Assembly (NCBI GenBank): GCA_963930645.1
Contig: OZ005648.1
Coordinates: forward strand, 105,783,167-105,847,166
Reading direction: 5' to 3'
DNA from: Salticus scenicus
Lineage: Eukaryota; Arthropoda; Arachnida; Araneae; Salticidae
DNA: 64,000 nucleotides
The number at the start of each line of letters is the position of its first letter. Position 1 is the stretch's first letter. The notes under the pieces are model-generated. The model was given only the letters and a program-made list of their open reading frames with translations. It was not told where the DNA came from and ran no database searches. The position numbers and the translations under genes are program-made. Shown piece by piece: positions 35,721 to 46,315 of this stretch.

Positions 35721-35873
35721 GCAGCAATTGTTTCCGGTTGAAATAGCACGAAGACCCTTCATCAGGCGAAACAAAGTGGGCACGACTGCAGCAAAAGTAA
35801 TTTGCTGCAATCGTGCTTTTTGTTAAACTCACGAAGGGATGTGTTATTATTTCAACCTAAAAGAACTGATGCA
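35721..35873. repeat. Diverged relative of the satellite foldback (copy 1)
   Basis: Arms GCAGCAATTGTTTCCGGTTG (from 35721) and the related inverted sequence ending at about 35872 (TTTCAACCTAAAAGAACTGAT) enclose a strong central hairpin. Its arms are 15 nt, CACGACTGCAGCAAA (35781-35795) and TTTGCTGCAATCGTG (35801-35815), with a 5-nt loop. On the minus strand it reads CTGATGAAGGGTC then GGAAACAATTGCTGC. The satellite has the same core order: GGGTCG...CGACCCGAAACAATTG, with CTGCAA(N)TTGCAG in the spacer. Confidence 0.6.
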
Positions 35874-35887
35874 TCTTTTTTTTTTTT

Positions 35888-36060
35888 GGGGGGGGGGCAA
35901 TGATTATGTTTATTTACAAATTTTTCTATTTGTTACTACAGTACAAAATCTCAAATCCGGAATCGTCCGGACCGTGGCCTTTCCGGATTTTGGATTTTTC
36001 CGGATTTTAGGTCACTTTCTGATTTACGGCAATAAAAAAACGGACATCCCCATTCCGAAC
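35888..36060. other. G run and TCCGGA cluster in the insertion
   Basis: A 10-base G run at 35888-35897 is followed by four TCCGGA palindromes within 50 bp (35956, 35966, 35982, 35999). No function is assigned. Confidence 0.5.
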
Positions 36061-36139
36061 GTCCTTTTAGTTAATAACTAGCTTACGCCGCTCGAGGGTG
36101 CGATTTCTTAAGAAATTGGAGTATACGCTCAAGTAACGT

Positions 36140-36309
36140 GTACAATACTTTGAATAAACACCATAAAATTCTGCAAACGCAACGCTTGCGCTTTGTTTGC
36201 CGCACTCGTGCCTACTTCGTTTGCCTGATGAAGGATCATGTTCTCTTTCCATCCGAAACGATTGTTGCGAGCTCTTACATTTTATGGTGGTTAATTTTAT
36301 TACTTTTAA
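36140..36309. repeat. Diverged relative of the satellite foldback (copy 2)
   Basis: The left arm has ACTTTGAATAAACACCATAA and the right arm has TTGTTGCGAG...ACATTTTATGGTGGTT. The satellite's right arm reads GTTGCGAG...ACATTTTAAGGTGTTT. Between the arms lies GCCTGATGAAGGAT...ATCCGAAACGATTGTTGC, the undegraded form of the satellite sequence CCTTTAGTAGGGTC...GACCCGAAACAATTGTTGC. Confidence 0.6.
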
Positions 36310-37937
36310 ACACCAATTCTGTGGTGCTTTTTTATTATAACTCTCAAGTATCCAGAAAATCTTGAATATTTTTATTTTCCCCTACATCAAATGGTACCCA
36401 GTTGATAATTTTTTTCCCTTCTTCTTAAAACATCAGGCAGATGAATCAGCTTCCTTTTTTTCTGTCTGTGTTTATCTTCAAAGTCGTTTATTTGAAACCA
36501 CAGAAATTATCACTGAGGAATGTGTTCGGCTATTTAGAATTAATTATCACAGCTGTCACTCTTAACCAGGCCGCCACAAAGAACTTTTTCGCGTTGTTGA
36601 TAGTCCAATGGGATCTTTACTCTCTCCCCAACTTTCTTCAAAGTCCTTGAGTAAAAAATTTTCGGACACGTGCGATACCGAAAGATGATTTTGCAGTTTT
36701 ATACAGATGACGTTATTTGAACTTTAAGCGAATATTCAGCATTTGACCTGTGCCAATTAATTTTCATTAGGTTTGGAAAGCAGATTCTTCAGCTGAAAAA
36801 AAAAATATATATATCGTTCGCTTGAGTAAAGAGATAACGTAAAAGAGAAAAACGAGAGTGCGTTTGTCTTTGTAGCTGTAAATATTTGATAAATTTATCC
36901 GCGATTACCTATTTTAAAAATATTTTTAGAATTCCATAAAACTCATATATGTTATACAGGTTTTCAAGATTTACTATAGGACGCTTGTCATAAAAAGTTG
37001 TACAGGTAACCCAAATGGTTTCAGTATAAAAATTCATAAAATAATTTGGATACATTACAGTCAAAGAGACATTTCTTATCAGCGCACATAAAAATCTTTA
37101 TACAACGCTAAAATACAGATCAACATAAATTTTATAGATGCAATAAGAAATGGTTCCGATCAAAAATGATAAAATAAATATTTGTGGTTCATTTAATAGT
37201 GATGCTCAAAAATATTCTTATACGTTACGGGAAATTGAGGGGGGGGGGGGAGTATTTCAGTTTCGTAAAAGTGAAATTATTTTTCTCACTTGCATTTAAA
37301 AAATAATAATTAATAAATAAATAAAATAAAACAGTTTGTTATGGCTACCACTTTTTTTTTTTTTTTTTCGTTTCTTATAATAGTTTATAGAAATTACATA
37401 TGAAAATTATTATTTATGAAAATTATTTTCTGTGAATGAGGGTTTTGAGATTTCTGAACACGATTTGACCATTTTTAGAAAGTTTTACTCTGTAAGTGTG
37501 TATAAAAAAAATTGTGGACGCTGTATCTCACGAACCAATGGACGAAATTTAACCAAATTTGTTATTTAACCAAACTTGATTAAAATCGTTCCCGATTACA
37601 TTTGTGGATCATTCACTCAACACATGGCTCTATATTTCTACTTCTTCGTAATTTTCAATATGACACAGTATAAGAAGAAATTTTACATAAATGATTTCAA
37701 ATAAATGATAATTATTTTTTTTATTTTTATTATGAATTAAAAAATAAATATTTAAATAACTAACAACAAACTAGGAAAATTTTTTTGTATAAGTAGAAGA
37801 ATCGCTCGCCCTTCCCCATGAGGGGATAAATTTTCAATGCTGGTATTTTTCAAAAGAAACTCATCACTAACTTTAAAGTAAATGACTGAATTAAATTTGT
37901 GGAAAATTAAAGCAAAGTTATAAATTATTAAAAAAAA

Positions 37938-37968
<31 letters not shown>

Positions 37969-38100
37969 GCATTTTTTTCAGAAGTTGGCACAAAATTGAT
38001 TTTATTATTTTTATTATTATTATTATTATTGAGAAACACTGTTCTAAAATGAAAATCGTTTGCATGCATTCAGGAAAATGATTTTAAAAAATTATTTGCA
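36310..38100. other. AT-rich interior of the insertion, no gene seen
   Basis: About 1.8 kb without a supported gene. It has a 12-base G run (37239-37250), a T run (37352-37368), an A run followed by (GAA)n (37930-37967) and TTA repeats (about 38000-38030). The open frame spanning 37752-38069 on the minus strand is mostly these simple repeats. Confidence 0.55.
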
Positions 38101-38780
38101 CTACGCGAATTTGCATAATAAAAAATATAGAAGAAAGTTTTGTGGTGCCACATCATACTAGTTTTTTGGTCAAAAATTAAAAAATCAATAAATAATAATA
38201 ATAAATAATAATAACAATAATAAAATACTAGAAAGTTAGCGGCTATCATAATTTACTAGAACGGGTCAACTGGATATTTGTTATATATTTCTAGAAATCC
38301 TTTTGTTACAACAATAGCTTTAGAGTCAAACATTAGAATCAAACATTAAAAATAGTATTTAAAAAATAATACAAAAACAAATTAATAATTGAATTACTTA
38401 CTCATATATTCTTTTTACGAGATTTTCAATCTCGCACCCGCAGACAACAACAACGAACAAGAACTTCGTATGAAATGGCAGACAGCGAGGGAATTTCAAA
38501 TCAACAGCAAAAGAATCACAGCGCCCTCTATGCATACAAATTGGTTATGGCCTAATAATTTGTGGCCACAAGATGAAAAACATGATGTTGGCCGTGTGGT
38601 AATAGCCTGCATAAGGCCAACTGTGTTTATGCCACTTCTGGGCCACCGACCATTTTTCTTTAGGCTTCCATCACAGCTGGCAGCCACAAACGGCCCGCTG
38701 CTGGGGTTATATGGGGCAACCGGCAACTGATGGCAAGTGCAGGATGCCAGCAGTAGGCCATAACGAGCCCACCAGTATAA
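38101..38780. repeat. Right part and subterminal region of the insertion
   Basis: It starts with AAT-rich simple repeat (38185-38226). From about 38520 it is GGCC-rich, with GGCCACC, GGCCAAC, GCTGGCAGCC and GCCAGCAGTAGGCC repeats that mirror the left subterminal region in inverted orientation. Overlapping open frames on both strands (38389-38730, 38496-38726) lie in this repeat and are not genes. Confidence 0.5.
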
Positions 38781-38924
38781 GTTTTGCTGGGTTGTCGTAC
38801 GAAGAAAGTCGTCTCGAAAACTGCAATAGTTGCAGCTTTGCTTGTTCGCCTTTAGTAAGTCGTTTAGTTTTTCGACCCGAAAGAGTTGTTGCTAATTTAC
38901 GACATTTTAAGGTGTTTATTCAAT

Positions 38925-40772
38925 GTTTTGTACTTTTTACAGGAATTCTGTAACTAAAAACAATGGAACAATTTAAATATAGTAGTACCTTTTTTTGGAG
39001 ATCTTTAGTGGAGAAATCTTGCTAATTTTGTATGCTTCTGAAAGCTGATGTAATATATAAACGTCCTTAGAGACATCCGAAATATCTGTTCCCGAACCAA
39101 TTTTGACTTGTGTTTCCGGCAGAGATTTGCAAGGCATTTCTAAAATCTGATATCCGGGCCCAATTTTACATGCTTCCAAGAAATTTTTTATGATATTTTC
39201 AGATGCTCGTGTAGAATTCAACGGGACCTTTTGAAGACACTGCCTTCAAATCATCAAAAGACGGCTTTAACCATTCGTAGTTACTTACGCAAAAAACTGG
39301 GATATCTGTAATAGGAAAACAATACAGAATTTGTGTTACAAAGGCTGAAATACGGAAATCTGAATAATGAATATTAAGTTTCAGTAAGTTCGCAACAATT
39401 GTATCGTGTCGAAGTGAGACAGGATGTGATAAGAAGAAAGTAGGCAATAAAATTGAAATATTTGGCGCTGTCATTGTTTGCATTGTGAAAGATCACCTTT
39501 TCTTTCGACCTCAAACAATTAATGCGAATTTATTACATTTTATACTTTATTCAAAGTTTTGTACTTTTTTCAAGAATTTTGTCACTAAAAACAATGGAAA
39601 ATTAAAAAAATTATAGTACATTTTATGGTATCCCAGATTCTCTTAGAGGCATCAGGAGTATCTGTCAAGAAACAATTTTGGCTTGTGTTTCAGGAAGAGA
39701 TGTGTAAAACATCTCTATAATCAGATATCCTGGCACATTTTTACATGCTTCAAAGAACTTTTTTTTGATACTTCCAGAAGGTCTGGTAGAAGTTAAAGGG
39801 GCCTCCTGAACACGCAACCTTTAAATCATCACGAGACAGCTGTAACCATCCGGAGACGCTTTCACACACATCTGGGATCTCTGTAATAAGAAAGCACTAC
39901 AGATTTGGTGTATGAAAGTAAGAAGTACAGAACTTTGAATAATGAACATTAAAATGCAATAAGCTCTGAATAATTGTTTCGGGTCGAATCAAAGCACAAT
40001 GTTTTGTCATAAGAAGAAAGTAGGCTCGAAATCTGCTATAGCTGCCGTTTGATTGTTCGCCTTTAGTAGGTTCGTATTTTCTTTCGACCCGAAACAATTC
40101 TTGAATTTTGTGACATTTTAAGTGTTTAATCAAAGTTTTGTACTTTTTACAGGAATTCTGTAACTAAAAACAATGGAATAATTTTAAAAAAGATGGTAAG
40201 ATTTGTGGAGATCTTTAATGGCGAAATCTTACAAATTTTGTATGCACCTGGAAGCTGATGTAATACATAAACTCTCCCTGAGACATCCGAAATACCTCTT
40301 CAAGAAACAATTTTGGCTTGTGTTTCAGGGAGAGAATTGTAAAATATCTCTATAGTCAGATATCCGGGCACACTTTTACATGCTTCCAGGAACTTCTTTT
40401 TGAAACTATCAGAAGATCTGGTAGACGTGAATGGGAACTTTTGAAGACACTGCATTGAAATCATCAGGCGACAACATTTATCATCCGGAGACATTTCCAC
40501 ACACACCTGGAATCTCTGTAATAAGAAAGCAATACTGATTTGGTGTATTAAAGTAAGATATACAAAAATTTGAATAATGAACATTAAATTGGAATAAGCT
40601 TGCGTCAATTGTTTCGGGTAGGAACAAAACACAATAGTTTGTCGTACGAAGAAAGTCGTCTCGAAAACTGCAATAGTTGCAGCTTTGCTTGTTCGCCTTT
40701 AGTAGAGTCGTTTAGTTTTTCGACCCGAAAGAGTTGTTGCTAATTTACGACATTTTAAGGTGTTTATTCAAT
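38925..40772. repeat. HOR unit 12 (variant 1)
   Basis: A 38925-39555, B 39556-40134, C 40135-40772. Variant-1 marks are CTTCCTTAG changed to CGTCCTTAG, TTAAGTTTCAG in A, GTCACTAAAAACAATGGAAA in B, and GTGTTTAATCAAAG before C. One difference from unit 14 is AAATATAGTAGTACC at about 38980. Confidence 0.9.
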
Positions 40773-42620
40773 GTTTTGTACTTTTTACAGGAATTCTGTA
40801 ACTAAAAACAATGGAACAATTTAAATATAATAGTACCTTTTTTTGGAGATCTTTAGTGGAGAAATCTTGCTAATTTTGTATGCTTCTGAAAGCTGATGTA
40901 ATATATAAACTTCCTTAGCGACATCCGAAATATCTGTTCCCGAACAAATTTTGACTTGTGTTTCCGGCAGAGATTTGCAAAGCATTTCTAAAATCTGATA
41001 TCCGGGCCCACTTTTACATGCTTCCAAGAAATTGTTTATGATATTTGCAGATGCTCGTGTAGAATTCAACGGGACCTTTTGAAGACACTGCCTTCAAATC
41101 ATCAAAAGACGGCTTTAACCATTCGTAGTTACTTACGCAAAAAACTGGGATATCTGTAATAGGAAAACAATACAGAATTTGTGTTACAAAGGCAGAAATA
41201 CGGAAATCTGAATAATGAACATTAAGATGCAGTAAGTTCGCAACAATTGTATCGTGTCGAAGTGAGACAGGATGTGATAAGAAGAAAGTAGGCAATAAAA
41301 TTGAAATATTTGGCGCTTTCATTGTTTGCATTGTGAAAGATCACCTTTTTTTTCGACCTCAAACAATTAATGCGAATTTATTACATTTTATACTTTATTC
41401 AAAGTTTTGTACTTTTTACAAGAATTTTGTTACTAAAAACAATGGAACATTTAAAAAATTATAGTACCTTTTATGGTATCCCAGACTCTCTTAGAGGCAT
41501 CAGGAGTATCTGTCAAGAAACAATTTTGGCTTGTGTTTCAGGAAGAGATGTGTAAAACATCTCTATAATCAGATATCCTGGCACATTTTTACATGCTTCA
41601 AAGAACTTGTTTTTGATACTTCCAGAAGGTCTGGCAGAAGTTAAAGAGGCCTCCTGAACACGCAACATTTAAATCATCACGAGACAGCTGTAACCATCCG
41701 GAGACACTTTCACACACATCTGGGATCTCTGTAATAAGAAAGCACTACAGATTTGGTGTATCAAAGTAAGAAGTACAGAACTTTAAATAATGAATATTAA
41801 AATGCAATAAGCTCTTAATAATTGTTTCGGGTCGAATCAAAGCACAATATTTTGTCATAAGAAGAAAGTAGGCTCGAAAACTGCTATAGTTGCCGTTTGA
41901 TTTTTTCGCCTTTAGTAGGTTCGTATTTTCTTTCGACCCGAAACAATTCTTGAGTTTTGTGACATTTTAAGTGTTTTATTCAAAGTTTTGTACTTTTTGC
42001 ATGAATTCTGTAACTAAAAACAATGGAATATTTTAAAAAGATGGTACCATTTGTGGAGATCTATAATGGAGAAATCTTGCAAATTTTGTATGCACCTGGA
42101 AGCTGATGTAATACATAAACTCTCTTGGAGACATCCGGAATATCTCTTCAAGAAACTATTTTGGCTTGTGTTTCAGGGAGAGATGTGTAAAACATCTCTA
42201 TAGTCAGATATCCGGGAACACTTTTACATGCTTCCAGGAACTTCTTTTTGATACTATGAGAAGATCTGGTAGACGTGAATGGGAACTTTTGAAGTCACTG
42301 CATTGAAATCATCAGGAGACATCATTTATCATCCGGAGACACTTTCACACACACCTGGAATCTCTGTAATAAGAAAGCAATACTGATTTGGTGTATCAAA
42401 GTAAGATGTACAAAAATATAAATAATGAACATTAAAATGGAATAAGCTTCCGACAATTGTTTCGGGCAGGAACAAAATACAATAGTTTGTCGTACGAAGA
42501 AAGTCGTCTCGAAAACTGCAATAGTTGCAGCTTTGCTTGGTCGACTTTAGTAGAGTCGTTTAGTTTTTCGACCCGAAAGAGTTGTTGCTAATTTACGACA
42601 TTTTAAGGTGTTTATTCAAT
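40773..42620. repeat. HOR unit 13 (variant 2)
   Basis: A 40773-41403, B 41404-41984, C 41985-42620. Variant-2 marks are CCCGAACAAATTTTG and AAATTGTTTATG in A, AGAGGCCTCC in B, and TTTTTGCATGAATTCTG in C. Confidence 0.9.
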
Positions 42621-43251
42621 GTTTTGTACTTTTTACAGGAATTCTGTAACTAAAAACAATGGAACAATTTAAATATAATAGTACCTTTTTTTGGAGATCT
42701 TTAGTGGAGAAATCTTGCTAATTTTGTATGCTTCTGAAAGCTGATGTAATATATAAACGTCCTTAGAGACATCCGAAATATCTGTTCCCGAACCAATTTT
42801 GACTTGTGTTTCCGGCAGAGATTTGCAAGGCATTTCTAAAATCTGATATCCGGGCCCAATTTTACATGCTTCCAAGAAATTTTTTATGATATTTTCAGAT
42901 GCTCGTGTAGAATTCAACGGGACCTTTTGAAGACACTGCCTTCAAATCATCAAAAGACGGCTTTAACCATTCGTAGTTACTTACGCAAAAAACTGGGATA
43001 TCTGTAATAGGAAAACAATACAGAATTTGTGTTACAAAGGCTGAAATACGGAAATCTGAATAATGAATATTAAGTTTCAGTAAGTTCGCAACAATTGTAT
43101 CGTGTCGAAGTGAGACAGGATGTGATAAGAAGAAAGTAGGCAATAAAATTGAAATATTTGGCGCTGTCATTGTTTGCATTGTGAAAGATCACCTTTTCTT
43201 TCGACCTCAAACAATTAATGCGAATTTATTACATTTTATACTTTATTCAAA
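42621..43251. repeat. Representative A monomer (unit 14)
   Basis: 631 bp. After AACAATGGAACAATTTAAA it contains a full GGAGATCTTTAGTGGAGAAA segment, then GATATCCGGGCCCAATTTTAC, GGGACCTTTTGAAGACACTG, GACGGCTTTAACCATTCG and the 5' arm of the A-B foldback (CGCAACAATTGTATCGTG). The consensus lacks the GTAAGA start of the other junctions (it reads AAAGGCTGAAA here and AAAGGCAGAAA in most units). Confidence 0.9.
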
Positions 43252-43830
43252 GTTTTGTACTTTTTTCAAGAATTTTGTCACTAAAAACAATGGAAAATTA
43301 AAAAAATTATAGTACATTTTATGGTATCCCAGATTCTCTTAGAGGCATCAGGAGTATCTGTCAAGAAACAATTTTGGCTTGTGTTTCAGGAAGAGATGTG
43401 TAAAACATCTCTATAATCAGATATCCTGGCACATTTTTACATGCTTCAAAGAACTTTTTTTTGATACTTCCAGAAGGTCTGGTAGAAGTTAAAGGGGCCT
43501 CCTGAACACGCAACCTTTAAATCATCACGAGACAGCTGTAACCATCCGGAGACGCTTTCACACACATCTGGGATCTCTGTAATAAGAAAGCACTACAGAT
43601 TTGGTGTATGAAAGTAAGAAGTACAGAACTTTGAATAATGAACATTAAAATGCAATAAGCTCTGAATAATTGTTTCGGGTCGAATCAAAGCACAATGTTT
43701 TGTCATAAGAAGAAAGTAGGCTCGAAATCTGCTATAGCTGCCGTTTGATTGTTCGCCTTTAGTAGGTTCGTATTTTCTTTCGACCCGAAACAATTCTTGA
43801 ATTTTGTGACATTTTAAGTGTTTAATCAAA
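43252..43830. repeat. Representative B monomer (unit 14)
   Basis: 579 bp, about 55 bp shorter than A and C. The segment around the box GGAGAAATCTTGCAAATTTTG is missing at ATGGTATCCCAG. B-specific marks are GGTCTGGTAGAAGTTAAAG, GGGGCCTCCTGAACACGCAA and ATCACGAGACAGCTGTAACC. It ends with the GTAAGAAGTACAG foldback arm. Confidence 0.9.
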
Positions 43831-44468
43831 GTTTTGTACTTTTTACAGGAATTCTGTAACTAAAAACAATGGAATAATTTTAAAAAAGATGGTAAGATTT
43901 GTGGAGATCTTTAATGGCGAAATCTTACAAATTTTGTATGCACCTGGAAGCTGATGTAATACATAAACTCTCCCTGAGACATCCGAAATACCTCTTCAAG
44001 AAACAATTTTGGCTTGTGTTTCAGGGAGAGAATTGTAAAATATCTCTATAGTCAGATATCCGGGCACACTTTTACATGCTTCCAGGAACTTCTTTTTGAA
44101 ACTATCAGAAGATCTGGTAGACGTGAATGGGAACTTTTGAAGACACTGCATTGAAATCATCAGGCGACAACATTTATCATCCGGAGACATTTCCACACAC
44201 ACCTGGAATCTCTGTAATAAGAAAGCAATACTGATTTGGTGTATTAAAGTAAGATATACAAAAATTTGAATAATGAACATTAAATTGGAATAAGCTTGCG
44301 TCAATTGTTTCGGGTAGGAACAAAACACAATAGTTTGTCGTACGAAGAAAGTCGTCTCGAAAACTGCAATAGTTGCAGCTTTGCTTGTTCGCCTTTAGTA
44401 GAGTCGTTTAGTTTTTCGACCCGAAAGAGTTGTTGCTAATTTACGACATTTTAAGGTGTTTATTCAAT
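43831..44468. repeat. Representative C monomer (unit 14)
   Basis: 638 bp. C-specific marks are AAAAAAGATGGTAAGATTTG, AACTATCAGAAGATCTGG, TAGACGTGAATGGGAAC, ATCATCAGGCGACA and TTTCGGGTAGGAAC. The spacer of its foldback holds the small palindrome CTGCAATAGTTGCAG. Confidence 0.9.
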
Positions 44469-46315
44469 GTTTTGTACTTTTTACAGGAATTCTGTAACTA
44501 AAAACAATGGAACAATTTAAATATAATAGTACCTTTTTTTGGAGATCTTTAGTGGAGAAATCTTGCTAATTTTGTATGCTTCTGAAAGCTGATGTAATAT
44601 ATAAACTTCCTTAGCGACATCCGAAATATCTGTTCCCGAACAAATTTTGACTTGTGTTTCCGGCAGAGATTTGCAAAGCATTTCTAAAATCTGATATCCG
44701 GGCCCACTTTTACATGCTTCCAAGAAATTGTTTATGATATTTGCAGATGCTCGTGTAGAATTCAACGGGACCTTTTGAAGACACTGCCTTCAAATCATCA
44801 AAAGACGGCTTTAACCATTCGTAGTTACTTACGCAAAAAACTGGGATATCTGTAATAGGAAAACAATACAGAATTTGTGTTACAAAGGCAGAAATACGGA
44901 AATCTGAATAATGAACATTAAGATGCAGTAAGTTCGCAACAATTGTATCGTGTCGAAGTGAGACAGGATGTGATAAGAAGAAAGTAGGCAATAAAATTGA
45001 AATATTTGGCGCTTTCATTGTTTGCATTGTGAAAGATCACCTTTTTTTTCGACCTCAAACAATTAATGCGAATTTATTACATTTTATACTTTATTCAAAG
45101 TTTTGTACTTTTTACAAGAATTTTGTTACTAAAAACAATGGAACATTTAAAAAATTATAGTACCTTTTATGGTATCCCAGACTCTCTTAGAGGCATCAGG
45201 AGTATCTGTCAAGAAACAATTTTGGCTTGTGTTTCAGGAAGGGATGTGTAAACATCTCTATAATCAGATATCCTGGCACATTTTTACATGCTTCAAAGAA
45301 CTTGTTTTTGATACTTCCAGAAGGTCTGGCAGAAGTTAAAGAGGCCTCCTGAACACGCAACATTTAAATCATCACGAGACAGCTGTAACCATCCGGAGAC
45401 ACTTTCACACACATCTGGGATCTCTGTAATAAGAAAGCACTACAGATTTGGTGTATCAAAGTAAGAAGTACAGAACTTTAAATAATGAATATTAAAATGC
45501 AATAAGCTCTTAATAATTGTTTCGGGTCGAATCAAAGCACAATATTTTGTCATAAGAAGAAAGTAGGCTCGAAAACTGCTATAGTTGCCGTTTGATTTTT
45601 TCGCCTTTAGTAGGTTCGTATTTTCTTTCGACCCGAAACAATTCTTGAGTTTTGTGACATTTTAAGTGTTTTATTCAAAGTTTTGTACTTTTTGCATGAA
45701 TTCTGTAACTAAAAACAATGGAATATTTTAAAAAGATGGTACCATTTGTGGAGATCTATAATGGAGAAATCTTGCAAATTTTGTATGCACCTGGAAGCTG
45801 ATGTAATACATAAACTCTCTTGGAGACATCCGGAATATCTCTTCAAGAAACTATTTTGGCTTGTGTTTCAGGGAGAGATGTGTAAAACATCTCTATAGTC
45901 AGATATCCGGGAACACTTTTACATGCTTCCAGGAACTTCTTTTTGATACTATGAGAAGATCTGGTAGACGTGAATGGGAACTTTTGAAGTCACTGCATTG
46001 AAATCATCAGGAGACATCATTTATCATCCGGAGACACTTTCACACACACCTGGAATCTCTGTAATAAGAAAGCAATACTGATTTGGTGTATCAAAGTAAG
46101 ATGTACAAAAATATAAATAATGAACATTAAAATGGAATAAGCTTCCGACAATTGTTTCGGGCAGGAACAAAATACAATAGTTTGTCGTACGAAGAAAGTC
46201 GTCTCGAAAACTGCAATAGTTGCAGCTTTGCTTGGTCGACTTTAGTAGAGTCGTTTAGTTTTTCGACCCGAAAGAGTTGTTGCTAATTTACGACATTTTA
46301 AGGTGTTTATTCAAT
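44469..46315. repeat. HOR unit 15 (variant 2)
   Basis: A 44469-45099, B 45100-45679, C 45680-46315. It differs from unit 13 at AAGGGATGTGTAAACATC (about 45239; unit 13 has AAGAGATGTGTAAAACATC). Confidence 0.9.

Larger units (their letters stand above)
34333..38791. mobile_element. Unclassified 4.46-kb terminal-inverted-repeat insertion
   Basis: It begins CCCAGCAAAAC (34333-34343) and ends with the exact reverse complement GTTTTGCTGGG (38781-38791). TT lies outside each end (34331-34332 and 38792-38793), consistent with a 2-bp target duplication of TT in the satellite sequence AATAG(T/C)TTGTCG. Both ends carry subterminal DNA much richer in GGCC and TGCTGGC than the rest of the window. No transposase-like frame is visible, so it is non-autonomous, a decayed DNA transposon, or a composite of smaller insertions. 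I could not name the superfamily. Confidence 0.72.
32619..38924. repeat. HOR unit 11, split by the 4.46-kb insertion
   Basis: A 32619-33249, B 33250-33829, C 33830-34330 plus 38792-38924. Removing the insertion and one TT gives a unit of about 1845 bp, so the insertion landed in an existing, complete unit. Confidence 0.88.
42621..44468. repeat. HOR unit 14 (variant 1)
   Basis: The second copy of variant 1. Its conceptual frames are identical over long stretches to those of units 12 and 16. Confidence 0.9.

Noticed and set aside
36221..36262. Possible hammerhead ribozyme (CTGATGA ... stem ... GAAAC)
   Set aside because: An extra A sits between CTGATGA and stem II, and I could find no matching cleavage triplet with helix I and III partners in either topology. 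The satellite copies have also lost the CTGATGA core. A covariance-model search would settle it.
38389..38730. 113-residue open frame near the right end of the insertion
   Set aside because: It lies in the GGCC-rich subterminal repeats, overlaps an antisense frame of similar length, and has no recognisable domain.
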